NCBI GenBank assembly: GCA_025055295.1
Contig: JANWWW010000014.1
Coordinates: 1-32,327, forward strand
Length of the DNA: 32,327 bases
Source: Deltaproteobacteria bacterium
Lineage (GTDB): Bacteria; Bdellovibrionota_C; UBA2361; JANWWW01
Direction of reading: 5' to 3'
Under the pieces are notes generated by a model, which saw only the letters and a list, made by a program, of their open reading frames with translations, was not told the DNA's origin and did no database searches. The first letter of the stretch is position 1, and each line of letters begins with the position of its first letter. This document shows, in pieces, positions 19,710 through 27,850 of this stretch. Made by a program: the position numbers and the translations under genes.

Positions 19710-20525
19710 GTGGAGTGCAAGATAGTTGGAGAAAGCTCTTTTTGCCACGAACTTAACAGTATATTGAGTCAATTCCCCGAGAGATCAACACTTTTTTATC
19801 TTCACGGAGAAAAATTTACGGGTAAAAATTATTTCGCTCAGTTATTCTGCGCAAAACACGGGCTGGTACCTATCTCAATAAAACCGCAATCAAACTTGGA
19901 TGATCTGTATTATCGCGAACTTCAAGAGGAGATCAAGCGCGTCTTTGAAAAAGGAACCATAGTTTGCCTTATATTAGAGGATTGCGACACGCAATTTAAA
20001 TTGGTCAGAGATGCTTTAGCTATGTTGCGACAACAATTAACAAAATCTGTTGTGTTCAACATTTCCACTCAATTTAGAAGCGATATACTGAAATTGTTCG
20101 ATTTAAATTCAATCAACTACAAAGAAATTCACTTTCCCCCACTTAGAGATCGAAAACAAGATATCGTTCCATTGTTAGAACACTTATATCAACTAAACCA
20201 CAAACAATCCCTACAAATTCAGGAAGAGGCAAAGCGGGCATTAATGTTATATAATTGGCCAGACAACATTTTGGAGGTAAATCGTTTAATTTTAGAACAC
20301 AGTCAAGGCGTGATGACCATTTATACGTTGCCCGAAAAATTCTTCATAACAAAAATCGAATGTGATTTTTCTCCATCCTTTACCGTTTCAGACACGTCTC
20401 TTTTTTTATGGCAGGCAAGACTAAAAAAACTCACCAGAGGCGGTCTCTCTACAGAAGCTATCGCCCAACACTTGGATTTGAGTCCCAGAGCTTTGCGCTT
20501 TTTAAAAATTTTGACAAAGCTTTAA
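19710..20525 (+). CDS. Degenerate sigma-54-activator-like AAA+ protein without a recognisable GAFTGA loop
   Basis: LFYLHGEKFTGKNYFAQLFC (Walker-A-like), CLILEDCD (Walker-B-like), IHFPPLRDRKQDIVPLLEHL (NtrC-family motif), LYNWPDNILEVNRLI (variant of 'W.GNvREL'), C-terminal HTH-like GLSTEAIAQHLDLSPRALRFL. GTG start. Confidence 0.65.
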   Translation: MECKIVGESSFCHELNSILSQFPERSTLFYLHGEKFTGKNYFAQLFCAKHGLVPISIKPQSNLDDLYYRELQEEIKRVFEKGTIVCLILEDCDTQFKLVRDALAMLRQQLTKSVVFNISTQFRSDILKLFDLNSINYKEIHFPPLRDRKQDIVPLLEHLYQLNHKQSLQIQEEAKRALMLYNWPDNILEVNRLILEHSQGVMTIYTLPEKFFITKIECDFSPSFTVSDTSLFLWQARLKKLTRGGLSTEAIAQHLDLSPRALRFLKILTKL

Positions 20526-20529
20526 GTCT

Positions 20530-21648
20530 TTGAAAACGCTCTTAGTTGGTGTTGATCTCACGGGCAAGAAATTTTCTGCTGAAAGAGACAATTACGAAGA
20601 AACATACCATCTTTGTTTGGCGGAAAATCTTGAGGTGGTCAAAACTATACGACAGAAGAGATCCACAATAGATCCTAAAACAGTCGTGGGAAGCGGCAAA
20701 TTAAAAGAAATAGTTAAGCTGGTCGAAAGCGAAAACATTGATCTTGTTGTTTTTGATTATCCGTTAAAACCTGCTCAATGGAAAGAAATAACACGACTAA
20801 TACCCGTAAAAGTTATTGACAAAGCAATGTTAATTCTTGATATCTTTGCCCGACGAGCCCAGAGCGCTGAGGGCAAACTTAAGGTTGAATTAGCTCAGCT
20901 AGAATACAACTTGCCCCGTCTTACAGAATTAGATAGTGGTCTGTCTCGGCTTGTGGGAGGCATAGGAGGACGAGGACCGGGAGAAACTAAACTTGAAATA
21001 AGCCGTCGTAGATCTCGAGAAAGAATTAACCTGCTTAAGAAAAAACTTAAGGAAATTGAAAAACATAGAGATTTAATCACAAAAAAACAAAGAACAAATA
21101 AAATCCCCGTTGTTTCAATAGTCGGCTACACGAACGTTGGCAAATCGGCTTTATTCAACGCCATCACTTCAAAACGTGACGCTCTCGTTCAAAATAAACT
21201 TTTTGCAACGCTTGATCCTTTACGAAGACGTATCACCGTTGTCGACGAAAATAACAAGCATTGGTCGTATATTATTTCCGACACAGTAGGTTTCATAAGA
21301 GATTTGCCGGAACAACTTTATGAAGCATTTAAAGCGACTATAAAAGAAGTCGTTGAAAGCGACTTAATTCTAATAGTAATAGATGCGTCAGACGTGAATG
21401 CGTATCAAAAATTCCAAAATGTAATGAAAATTTTGAAGGATTTGGGTGTGGATCTTGCATATACCTTAATTGTGCTCAACAAAATGGACATTGCCAGACC
21501 CGAAGTTGTTCAAGAATTCGAATTATTGAACCCAATAAAGGTATCAGCTACTAGCAGACATAATATATCGCTACTAAAAAACGTTATCGCTAAAAAACTT
21601 TTTGCGGATCGGCGTTCCATCGATACACACCACCCTAAAACCATTTAG
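20530..21648 (+). CDS. hflX: GTPase HflX
   Basis: TVVGSGKLKEI, LDIFARRAQSAEGKLKVELAQLEYNLPRL, GGIGGRGPGETKLEISRR, VGYTNVGKSALFNAI, SDTVGFIRDLPEQLYEAFKATIKEV. TTG start. Confidence 0.95.
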   Translation: MKTLLVGVDLTGKKFSAERDNYEETYHLCLAENLEVVKTIRQKRSTIDPKTVVGSGKLKEIVKLVESENIDLVVFDYPLKPAQWKEITRLIPVKVIDKAMLILDIFARRAQSAEGKLKVELAQLEYNLPRLTELDSGLSRLVGGIGGRGPGETKLEISRRRSRERINLLKKKLKEIEKHRDLITKKQRTNKIPVVSIVGYTNVGKSALFNAITSKRDALVQNKLFATLDPLRRRITVVDENNKHWSYIISDTVGFIRDLPEQLYEAFKATIKEVVESDLILIVIDASDVNAYQKFQNVMKILKDLGVDLAYTLIVLNKMDIARPEVVQEFELLNPIKVSATSRHNISLLKNVIAKKLFADRRSIDTHHPKTI

Positions 21649-23196
21649 GGACATTTTTTTTTCAATCAACTTAAATTCTGCGCCAAAAACGGGATCTATT
21701 TTAACATGCCTTACATCCTCAGGCAGAACGACAAATAGTCTTTTGCCAACCAGAATTTCGAACTCAAATTTTTCGTTCACAATAACCTTGCCAAATTTTT
21801 TTTTAAAAAATTTGGACAACCAAAGACAACTTTCAGGTCTGACTAAAACACACAACGGACGCACACAATCTTCTATGAACAAGCTTTTTGCAACTGGCGG
21901 CATATAATTCGAGAGTATGCCAAGGTGTGGCAGGAGAAAAAGATTATCCGCAACAAGCTCACAAATACCAGACAACTGAAAACCATCAATTAAAATCTCG
22001 CTAGCCTGTTGTATCGTAGGACAATGGCTTATTACTCCACCTGAGCCAATAACTAATTCAGGCTCTCTGTAAAGGTCTTTGCAGAAAAATTTATGCCTTT
22101 CAAGGGACATGTACAAAGCCACTTTTGCAAGAAGATGTTCGAGTTTTAATTGTTCAGGAGTAAAAGGCAATGTCCCCGGCCTTAACATTTTATCAAAAAG
22201 CCGCGATTCATCATTCTGGGTTATTTCCAATATTCCAGCATTCTTGGCATCCTTTAAAACATTTGGTATGGAATAACTCATTCCGTAATTGGCACAAACC
22301 GTTCTGACGAAACTATCTCCGTTTTCATCACAAGAAAAAATATCTGTTGTAGCCCCACCTATGTCAACACACAAGCAGCTTCGGCCAAATTCTCTGGCTA
22401 AAAATTGAACCATGCGACCTGCTGCAATTGGAGTCGGCTCAGGCTCATGACTTAGAAGATTTAAAAGAGATTGATAGCCGGGCGCGTTAGCCATAACATG
22501 AGATACAAAAATTTCGTGTATTGAAAAAATCAAAGGAGAGAGGTTCTCGGTAAATCGTGATGGCGACACATTTTCAACAGCAAAACAAAAAAATTTTTCT
22601 TTCAAAATGTTCTCGGCTTTTACGTTCGCTATGCTACTGCCTGCCAAAATGACAGGCATTTTTTTTTGCATCTTGAAACGTGGTTCAGGATTAGCAGTCA
22701 ATAAAATCTCAGCAAATTTTTCGGAGTATGTAACCTGACTTCCATCGAAAGAACCTACAACTATCACAATATCTGGTTTCAGGTCCGAAATATTTTTTAT
22801 GGCCTCTATGTCACTTTTATTTTCGTCAAGACATATGGTTTTGAGCAAAATCGCTCCGGCCAGCATGGCTGCTTTCTCAGCACGCTGACCTGAAATACCG
22901 TACGTTGGAGCTAAAACAACAACCTGAAGACCACCACCTGCAGAACTTGTGCTTAAAAACAAATCTACGCAAACATGTTTGTCCGAAACCAGTTTTTTGT
23001 CAACTCTACGTTGGATTTGCTCCAAAGCTTCATAGAGACCAATCGTGACATCGCAAAAAGGTTCTTCGACGCTAGTTGGAGCTTCGCCTACTGCAAAAAG
23101 TTTCCATCTCTCAAGCTTTCTAAAGTATCTGGCTTTGGTAGTTGTCGAGCCGAAATCAGTTATTAAAATATCATTGAACGAATTGTCTCCAACCAT
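21574..23196 (-). CDS. MutL/GlmL-like ASKHA-superfamily protein (annotated elsewhere as glutamate mutase accessory protein)
   Basis: Start reassigned to the internal ATG (MVGDNSFNDILITDFGSTTTKARYF: phosphate-1 motif DFGSTTTK); VVVLAPTYGISGQRAEKAAMLAGA, VGSFDGSQ, CVDIGGATTDIFS (phosphate-2), VIGSGGVISHCP (adenosine motif). Confidence 0.85.
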   Translation of the reverse strand: MVGDNSFNDILITDFGSTTTKARYFRKLERWKLFAVGEAPTSVEEPFCDVTIGLYEALEQIQRRVDKKLVSDKHVCVDLFLSTSSAGGGLQVVVLAPTYGISGQRAEKAAMLAGAILLKTICLDENKSDIEAIKNISDLKPDIVIVVGSFDGSQVTYSEKFAEILLTANPEPRFKMQKKMPVILAGSSIANVKAENILKEKFFCFAVENVSPSRFTENLSPLIFSIHEIFVSHVMANAPGYQSLLNLLSHEPEPTPIAAGRMVQFLAREFGRSCLCVDIGGATTDIFSCDENGDSFVRTVCANYGMSYSIPNVLKDAKNAGILEITQNDESRLFDKMLRPGTLPFTPEQLKLEHLLAKVALYMSLERHKFFCKDLYREPELVIGSGGVISHCPTIQQASEILIDGFQLSGICELVADNLFLLPHLGILSNYMPPVAKSLFIEDCVRPLCVLVRPESCLWLSKFFKKKFGKVIVNEKFEFEILVGKRLFVVLPEDVRHVKIDPVFGAEFKLIEKKMSLNGFRVVCIDGTPIRKKFFSDNVF

Positions 23197-23837
23197 TGAT
23201 TTTTTAAAAAATCTATTCTTTCTATAAGAATACTTAATCGAGCGCTGACGGTGGACCCAAAGAAAGCTCCAAAGCAAATCATTAGAAAAGCTTTCGAAAC
23301 AACCAAAATAAACTTGCTGAACCGGGTCCTCTCAGTGTTGAAAGAGAAGATAAAGTACGCAAAAGCAAAAAAAAGACTTGTCAAAAATACAAAGTTTGAA
23401 AAACTTTCCTTTAGGGTTTCTGAGATTATTGGTTTTAACGAAGAGTTTAATTGAGGAATTAACTCATTAAACGCTCCCTTAATCGCAAGCCCTGCGGAAC
23501 TTGCCAAAACTATTGTCAAGGCAATTTTGGTGGCCCAAGCGAGTCTCTTCGAAAAATATTCCACATAAAAGAAAAGTCCAATCACAAGAGATAATGCAAC
23601 CAATATTTTTCTTGCTTGATTTTCTTCATAACTTTCTGCGAGAAGAATATCAAAGCCTAACAATGGCGCAAGCGCTTTAGGCCAAAGAAAATTTGAAATC
23701 AAGAAATATGGCAAATAACCTGCCGCTACACCAATAAAAAGATGCTCAAAAAACCTGTAGAACCTGTTTTCCCCAATTAAGTAAGTGTAAACCGCCAAGG
23801 TTCCAAAGCCAGCAACTAATATATCGATGCCGTTCAT
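23163..23837 (-). CDS. Multi-TM membrane protein of the MutL-associated operon
   Basis: IDILVAGFGTLAVYTYLIGENRFYRFFEHLFIGVAAGYLPYF plus further hydrophobic segments; 4-nt overlap with the upstream gene. Confidence 0.8.
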   Translation of the reverse strand: MNGIDILVAGFGTLAVYTYLIGENRFYRFFEHLFIGVAAGYLPYFLISNFLWPKALAPLLGFDILLAESYEENQARKILVALSLVIGLFFYVEYFSKRLAWATKIALTIVLASSAGLAIKGAFNELIPQLNSSLKPIISETLKESFSNFVFLTSLFFAFAYFIFSFNTERTRFSKFILVVSKAFLMICFGAFFGSTVSARLSILIERIDFLKNQWLETIRSMIF

Positions 23838-24667
23838 TCTATCTTTCGACGTCTGATAATGTTGCCCATTACAATAAGAAGAAATATAAATGCCTGACCA
23901 AAAGAAAGAGAACTAAACTGTATCACCGTGTTTTTATTTTTTTCTCGAACCGGGAATCTCTCTGATAGAAGAGCTTCATAAGCTACACTTCCAGGGAGTC
24001 CTTCGATCAGGCCTCGAATTTGACCAGAGTCGGTGTAAATGTGAGCCTCTGGAACGGTTATTGACGTACACCCGTGAAAAAACACTGTTTTTGACCCGGT
24101 CTCTAGGAACTGAATGTAATTCTGAACCATACCAACCAAACCGGTGAACTGAACCCATACAGCAATCGAGCTGTGATTGGTCAGATCCTTGGACAAAGCT
24201 AGATCCTTTAAGGGCGTTCCGAACATATCCCTTTCAAAAAATTTCACCAGATCATCTGTTTTCATAACTCCCTGAAGAAACATGGCTGGAGCTGGCCGAA
24301 AACCAAGAATAATGAAATCCCGACCGTATTCAACATTTATACCTTCACGCTTCAGTTTTTCCTGAACTACCTTTGGTACATTCTCAAGATACGCCTTTGC
24401 TTGAGGGCTGAATGTAAAAAAAATCACCTTCGCACCCAGCCTAAAAAGGTGTTCAGTCACAACAAGCGACTGTGGATAGTTTTCCGCGGACGTTCCAGGA
24501 CCGTAGTCCAATCCAACCATTACGACTGATTTCGGTTTAACTGTTTTTTCCAGCTCTTGAAAAAACCCCTCAGCCGAAAAATTTCGCGGAATTTCAATCG
24601 GCATATCGACGAAAAAGGGCGCCGAAAGAACAATGAAAAGTCCCAAATAAATGGCCTTCGGGCTCAT
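23834..24667 (-). CDS. Signal-anchored extracytoplasmic protein with C-terminal TM, conserved-hypothetical type
   Basis: N-terminal hydrophobic segment, soluble domain with VGLDYGPGTSAENYPQSLVVTEHLFRLGAKV and YGRDFIILGFRPAPAMFLQ, C-terminal TM; 4-nt overlaps on both sides. Confidence 0.8.
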   Translation of the reverse strand: MSPKAIYLGLFIVLSAPFFVDMPIEIPRNFSAEGFFQELEKTVKPKSVVMVGLDYGPGTSAENYPQSLVVTEHLFRLGAKVIFFTFSPQAKAYLENVPKVVQEKLKREGINVEYGRDFIILGFRPAPAMFLQGVMKTDDLVKFFERDMFGTPLKDLALSKDLTNHSSIAVWVQFTGLVGMVQNYIQFLETGSKTVFFHGCTSITVPEAHIYTDSGQIRGLIEGLPGSVAYEALLSERFPVREKNKNTVIQFSSLSFGQAFIFLLIVMGNIIRRRKIE

Positions 24668-25479
24668 TTACCCACCCCTTCAAGCCCCAGCCAGATTCTA
24701 ATTGAAAAAATAAGCCCTCCGATTATAGATCCAATCGCTATAGCCCTAAACACTGCCGATGAAACATTGTTAAGAAGCCATGCCCTTAATTCCACGAACC
24801 AAGGGAATAACTGTGTCCAAAAACTATTCTGTCCAAGGATGACTATTACTGCGGACAGAAGCAAAAGGAAGCCAAAAATGTTTTTAAATTGAAATGCTCT
24901 AAAGCTTGCGCTTGCTATAAAAAATGCAAGCAAAGAAAACATTGCCGCCCCCAACGGCAGAAAAATCGCGTTGGTTAAAAAGTCAAAAATCAATTTTGAA
25001 AAGTGTTTGTCTGAATCTTTAATACGGCTTTTAACATTTTCCTTTTCACGGGCAATACAAGCCTTATCTAATTCGGGACATATGGAAACGAGGGTTTTGT
25101 AAAAAGAGGGGAAAAGTTGAGCAAGCTTTTGGTTTACATCACCCTGTGTCATTTTTTCCAAAAACTTTAGCCTAAGATTTAGACTTTCAACGGAAGCAAA
25201 ATGCCATATTCCCGAGACTAGGGTGAAACACAAGCTCAGCAGGAGAACAAAGCTGTAAAACTTGCCTTTAAGACCAAGGGTTATCTTTTGGAAATGTATT
25301 GAAAACAGATTTATGATACCCAAGCCAAAAGCCATTGAAGAAATTATGGTTACGAAATCTAAAAATAACGGTGTGAAACCATCAAACCCGAGCTCTGCTT
25401 TAGCTTGCGTTGGAAGAAAAAACTCCAGAACAAAATAACCTCCAAAAATAAACGACAAAACGAAGATAAAAGTTTTCAT
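24664..25479 (-). CDS. Multi-TM membrane protein of the same operon
   Basis: IFLPLGAAMFSLLAFFIASASFRAFQFKN and RAIAIGSIIGGLIFSIRIWLGLEG; several other TM segments; 4-nt overlaps. Confidence 0.8.
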   Translation of the reverse strand: MKTFIFVLSFIFGGYFVLEFFLPTQAKAELGFDGFTPLFLDFVTIISSMAFGLGIINLFSIHFQKITLGLKGKFYSFVLLLSLCFTLVSGIWHFASVESLNLRLKFLEKMTQGDVNQKLAQLFPSFYKTLVSICPELDKACIAREKENVKSRIKDSDKHFSKLIFDFLTNAIFLPLGAAMFSLLAFFIASASFRAFQFKNIFGFLLLLSAVIVILGQNSFWTQLFPWFVELRAWLLNNVSSAVFRAIAIGSIIGGLIFSIRIWLGLEGVGK

Positions 25480-26234
25480 CCAACTTGAAATAAAAAGCGT
25501 CTGAAACGCTCAAAAAATTCAAGTTCAAAAGCTAGGCATACAGACCCTATAATCAAAAAGGTTAAAATAACCAGTTTCAAAATATCTGCTATTCTCAGGT
25601 TAGATAAAAGCTTCCAATTTTGGCTTAATTTTGCGCTGATCGCGTAAACTTCATCCCCGAAAGCTGTTTCATCGCAGGTTGCTACAAAAAAGGCGAGTTG
25701 TTCAGGGCTAACCGAGCCCGCAACCTGAAATGCGCCTGCGTTCTTGCCGCTTTCAGCTAAAATCAAAGCTTCACCCGCAAAACTCCCAAAAAGAAAAGCG
25801 CAACCGATGTCTTGCCTTTTGACAAGGCCAATGTAACCCGCAGCGAAGGCAAACTGTTCTTCCGACAGAAACGGCACTGACTGAGGATCGAACCTTGATA
25901 TTTTACCCTCTTCGGCGTACACCTGTTCGAGAGTTTTTGTCACTAGGGCCAGCGATGGAGGGTCATTTTGAGGCACGATTAATTTAATCCCCAACCGGGC
26001 GCACCTGCGAGCAACTTCCTTGAGTATCTCGAGGCAAGCATAAAGAAGTGGACCTATGCCGGTTAAACCCGTAGTAAAAACAACTCCTTTGCCTTGCTCA
26101 CCGGCCAATGCTATACCGTATCTGATTTTTTCGATGGCAGGAAAATCTCTCAAAGGTATTTTAATATTTCTTTTGGTCTCATAGTAAATAACTGAGAAAA
26201 CAGCTAGCGCAAAAATTATGGTGGCTAAAGCCAT
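25476..26234 (-). CDS. DUF6754-like membrane protein
   Basis: GKGVVFTTGLTGIGPLLYACLEILKEVARRCARLGIKLIVPQNDP...FLSEEQFAFAAGYIGLVKRQDIGCAFLFGSFAGEALILAESGKNAGAFQVAGSVSPEQLAFFVATCDETAFGDEVYAISAKLSQ...LGSLR-like end with TM. Family name assigned from memory. Confidence 0.7.
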   Translation of the reverse strand: MALATIIFALAVFSVIYYETKRNIKIPLRDFPAIEKIRYGIALAGEQGKGVVFTTGLTGIGPLLYACLEILKEVARRCARLGIKLIVPQNDPPSLALVTKTLEQVYAEEGKISRFDPQSVPFLSEEQFAFAAGYIGLVKRQDIGCAFLFGSFAGEALILAESGKNAGAFQVAGSVSPEQLAFFVATCDETAFGDEVYAISAKLSQNWKLLSNLRIADILKLVILTFLIIGSVCLAFELEFFERFRRFLFQVG

Positions 26235-26413
26235 TGGCTTTTGTAAACTCCGAAAAGTTTTCTGTAAAAGCCAAACATGCTTTTGCGGATGGGTAACATC
26301 TTGTACAAAGGGCTCGTAAAAAACAAAAAGTTTTTAAAAACGTTTTTCGTCGGAAGAAATGACCTTATTAAAATGTTGATAAGAACTAACTCCAACTTTT
26401 TGTCTCCTTTCAT
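26225..26413 (-). CDS. Small basic protein at the head of the DUF6754 gene
   Basis: 62-aa ORF, 10-nt overlap with the next gene; no homology recognised. Confidence 0.4.
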   Translation of the reverse strand: MKGDKKLELVLINILIRSFLPTKNVFKNFLFFTSPLYKMLPIRKSMFGFYRKLFGVYKSQWL

Positions 26414-26443
26414 GGGGAAAAAACCAAGGTTACATTAAAAAAC

Positions 26444-27115
26444 TCAATCGTTTTTTAAACTATAAATTGAGCTTTTAAAGCTGTCAAGGTCTCTTGTAAG
26501 AGACCGTGCAAACTCCAGTACCAAATACTCATAATTTTTTAAACCGTTTGGATTAAAATCCTTTGGCAAAGTTGGCTCCTCTTCGGCTCTAAAACTTACA
26601 AGCTCTTCTTTTGCGTTTTGCAAAAACTGAAGCTGATTTTTTAACACGAACACCAAAGTTTTCAAATTTGAGTTAAATTCCCGAACCGCTATCAACTCTG
26701 CGAACTTTTCCTGACTTGATACTCTTTCAAGAATTCTGGAATATTCTCTGGATAACTTGTCAAGCCTGTTTTTTAGGCTCATGTTTATTTCACCCGCTTT
26801 GGCGAGTTTGTATTTTGGATCGATGAAACAGAGCTTAGACCGTAAAATTGGTTTAATATCTCTTCTGGTGATATAAGCTCCATTTGACCGAGCCAAGATA
26901 AAAAACTCTTTTACCAAGTCTTTGGAAAGAATAAAAATTTTTTCTTCAAACAATATTAAATCAGTCAACGGTTTAATTTTTATTTTGGGCCCAACATAAC
27001 CAAAAACAGCTTGAACTTCCGAAGGAAAGGGCAACTTGATTCTTGACTCATACACATTAAAACACGCTGAAAAGCATGCTGGAAGCAACAGAAGCTTCAC
27101 CCACTTATAAAGCAT
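26444..27115 (-). CDS. Uncharacterised secreted/lipoprotein-like protein
   Basis: N-terminal MLYKWVKLLLLPACFSAC (lipobox-like) followed by charged, helical sequence; 11-nt overlap with the upstream gene. Confidence 0.65.
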   Translation of the reverse strand: MLYKWVKLLLLPACFSACFNVYESRIKLPFPSEVQAVFGYVGPKIKIKPLTDLILFEEKIFILSKDLVKEFFILARSNGAYITRRDIKPILRSKLCFIDPKYKLAKAGEINMSLKNRLDKLSREYSRILERVSSQEKFAELIAVREFNSNLKTLVFVLKNQLQFLQNAKEELVSFRAEEEPTLPKDFNPNGLKNYEYLVLEFARSLTRDLDSFKSSIYSLKND

Positions 27116-27809
27116 TCGCTGCCCAATCTATGAAATTTAAGAATTGGTCTAGAGTGACCTGACGAGACAGGTTTTTGCCGCTAAGTTTTACATTTTTGGG
27201 CCCGAAACTTAAGTATTCCCCGTATAATTTTAAGGAGAGCAAGTGCCTCAATTCAGGCTGAACACGCAAATATGCTTCGATGTTTTTGTGAAGATTGTTA
27301 AGTTCTGACAGTAATCTTTGTGTCTCCTTGGCAAGTTTACTCAGTACTTCGATTTCTCCTCGCGAGACTTGCAAAAATTTTTTGCCCGGGTCAAGAAGAA
27401 CCAACTGCGCGTGCTTTATTTTGTTTTCCAAATCTTCAATTTCCCGCCTCAGCCTTTCATTCTTTTTTGTTAGCAAGAAGGTCAACAGAAAACTCTGCCT
27501 TTCCAAAAAAGTTTGAGCCGAAGTGTAGGGCATCGTTCTATATTGAACGAGAGGTTGAATACGACCAATATAAATATGGGGTCTTGTGAAAAATATATAT
27601 TTTTTATCCCCCGTGTCAATAAAAAAGAAATTTGACAAAAAGTTTACCGGTTTTCCCGGAAAATATAACAGACACCGATCACCTTTGGGTATTATAATGC
27701 CTGAATTATTGCCTAAAATTTGAGGTTCCTGAGGACAAAAAGTCTCAGCCGCATGCCAGAAAAATAAAAAGACAATTACGACCCCCGCTATGACACCGAG
27801 CTTTACCAC
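27105..27809 (-). CDS. Membrane-anchored protein with coiled-coil region
   Basis: N-terminal TM (VIAGVVIVFLFFW), later KKNERLRREIEDLENKIKHAQ heptad-like segment. Confidence 0.65.
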   Translation of the reverse strand: MVKLGVIAGVVIVFLFFWHAAETFCPQEPQILGNNSGIIIPKGDRCLLYFPGKPVNFLSNFFFIDTGDKKYIFFTRPHIYIGRIQPLVQYRTMPYTSAQTFLERQSFLLTFLLTKKNERLRREIEDLENKIKHAQLVLLDPGKKFLQVSRGEIEVLSKLAKETQRLLSELNNLHKNIEAYLRVQPELRHLLSLKLYGEYLSFGPKNVKLSGKNLSRQVTLDQFLNFIDWAANAL

Positions 27810-27850
27810 ACAAAGAACCCAAGAGACTGATTTTAACCGAGAAGCAACAA

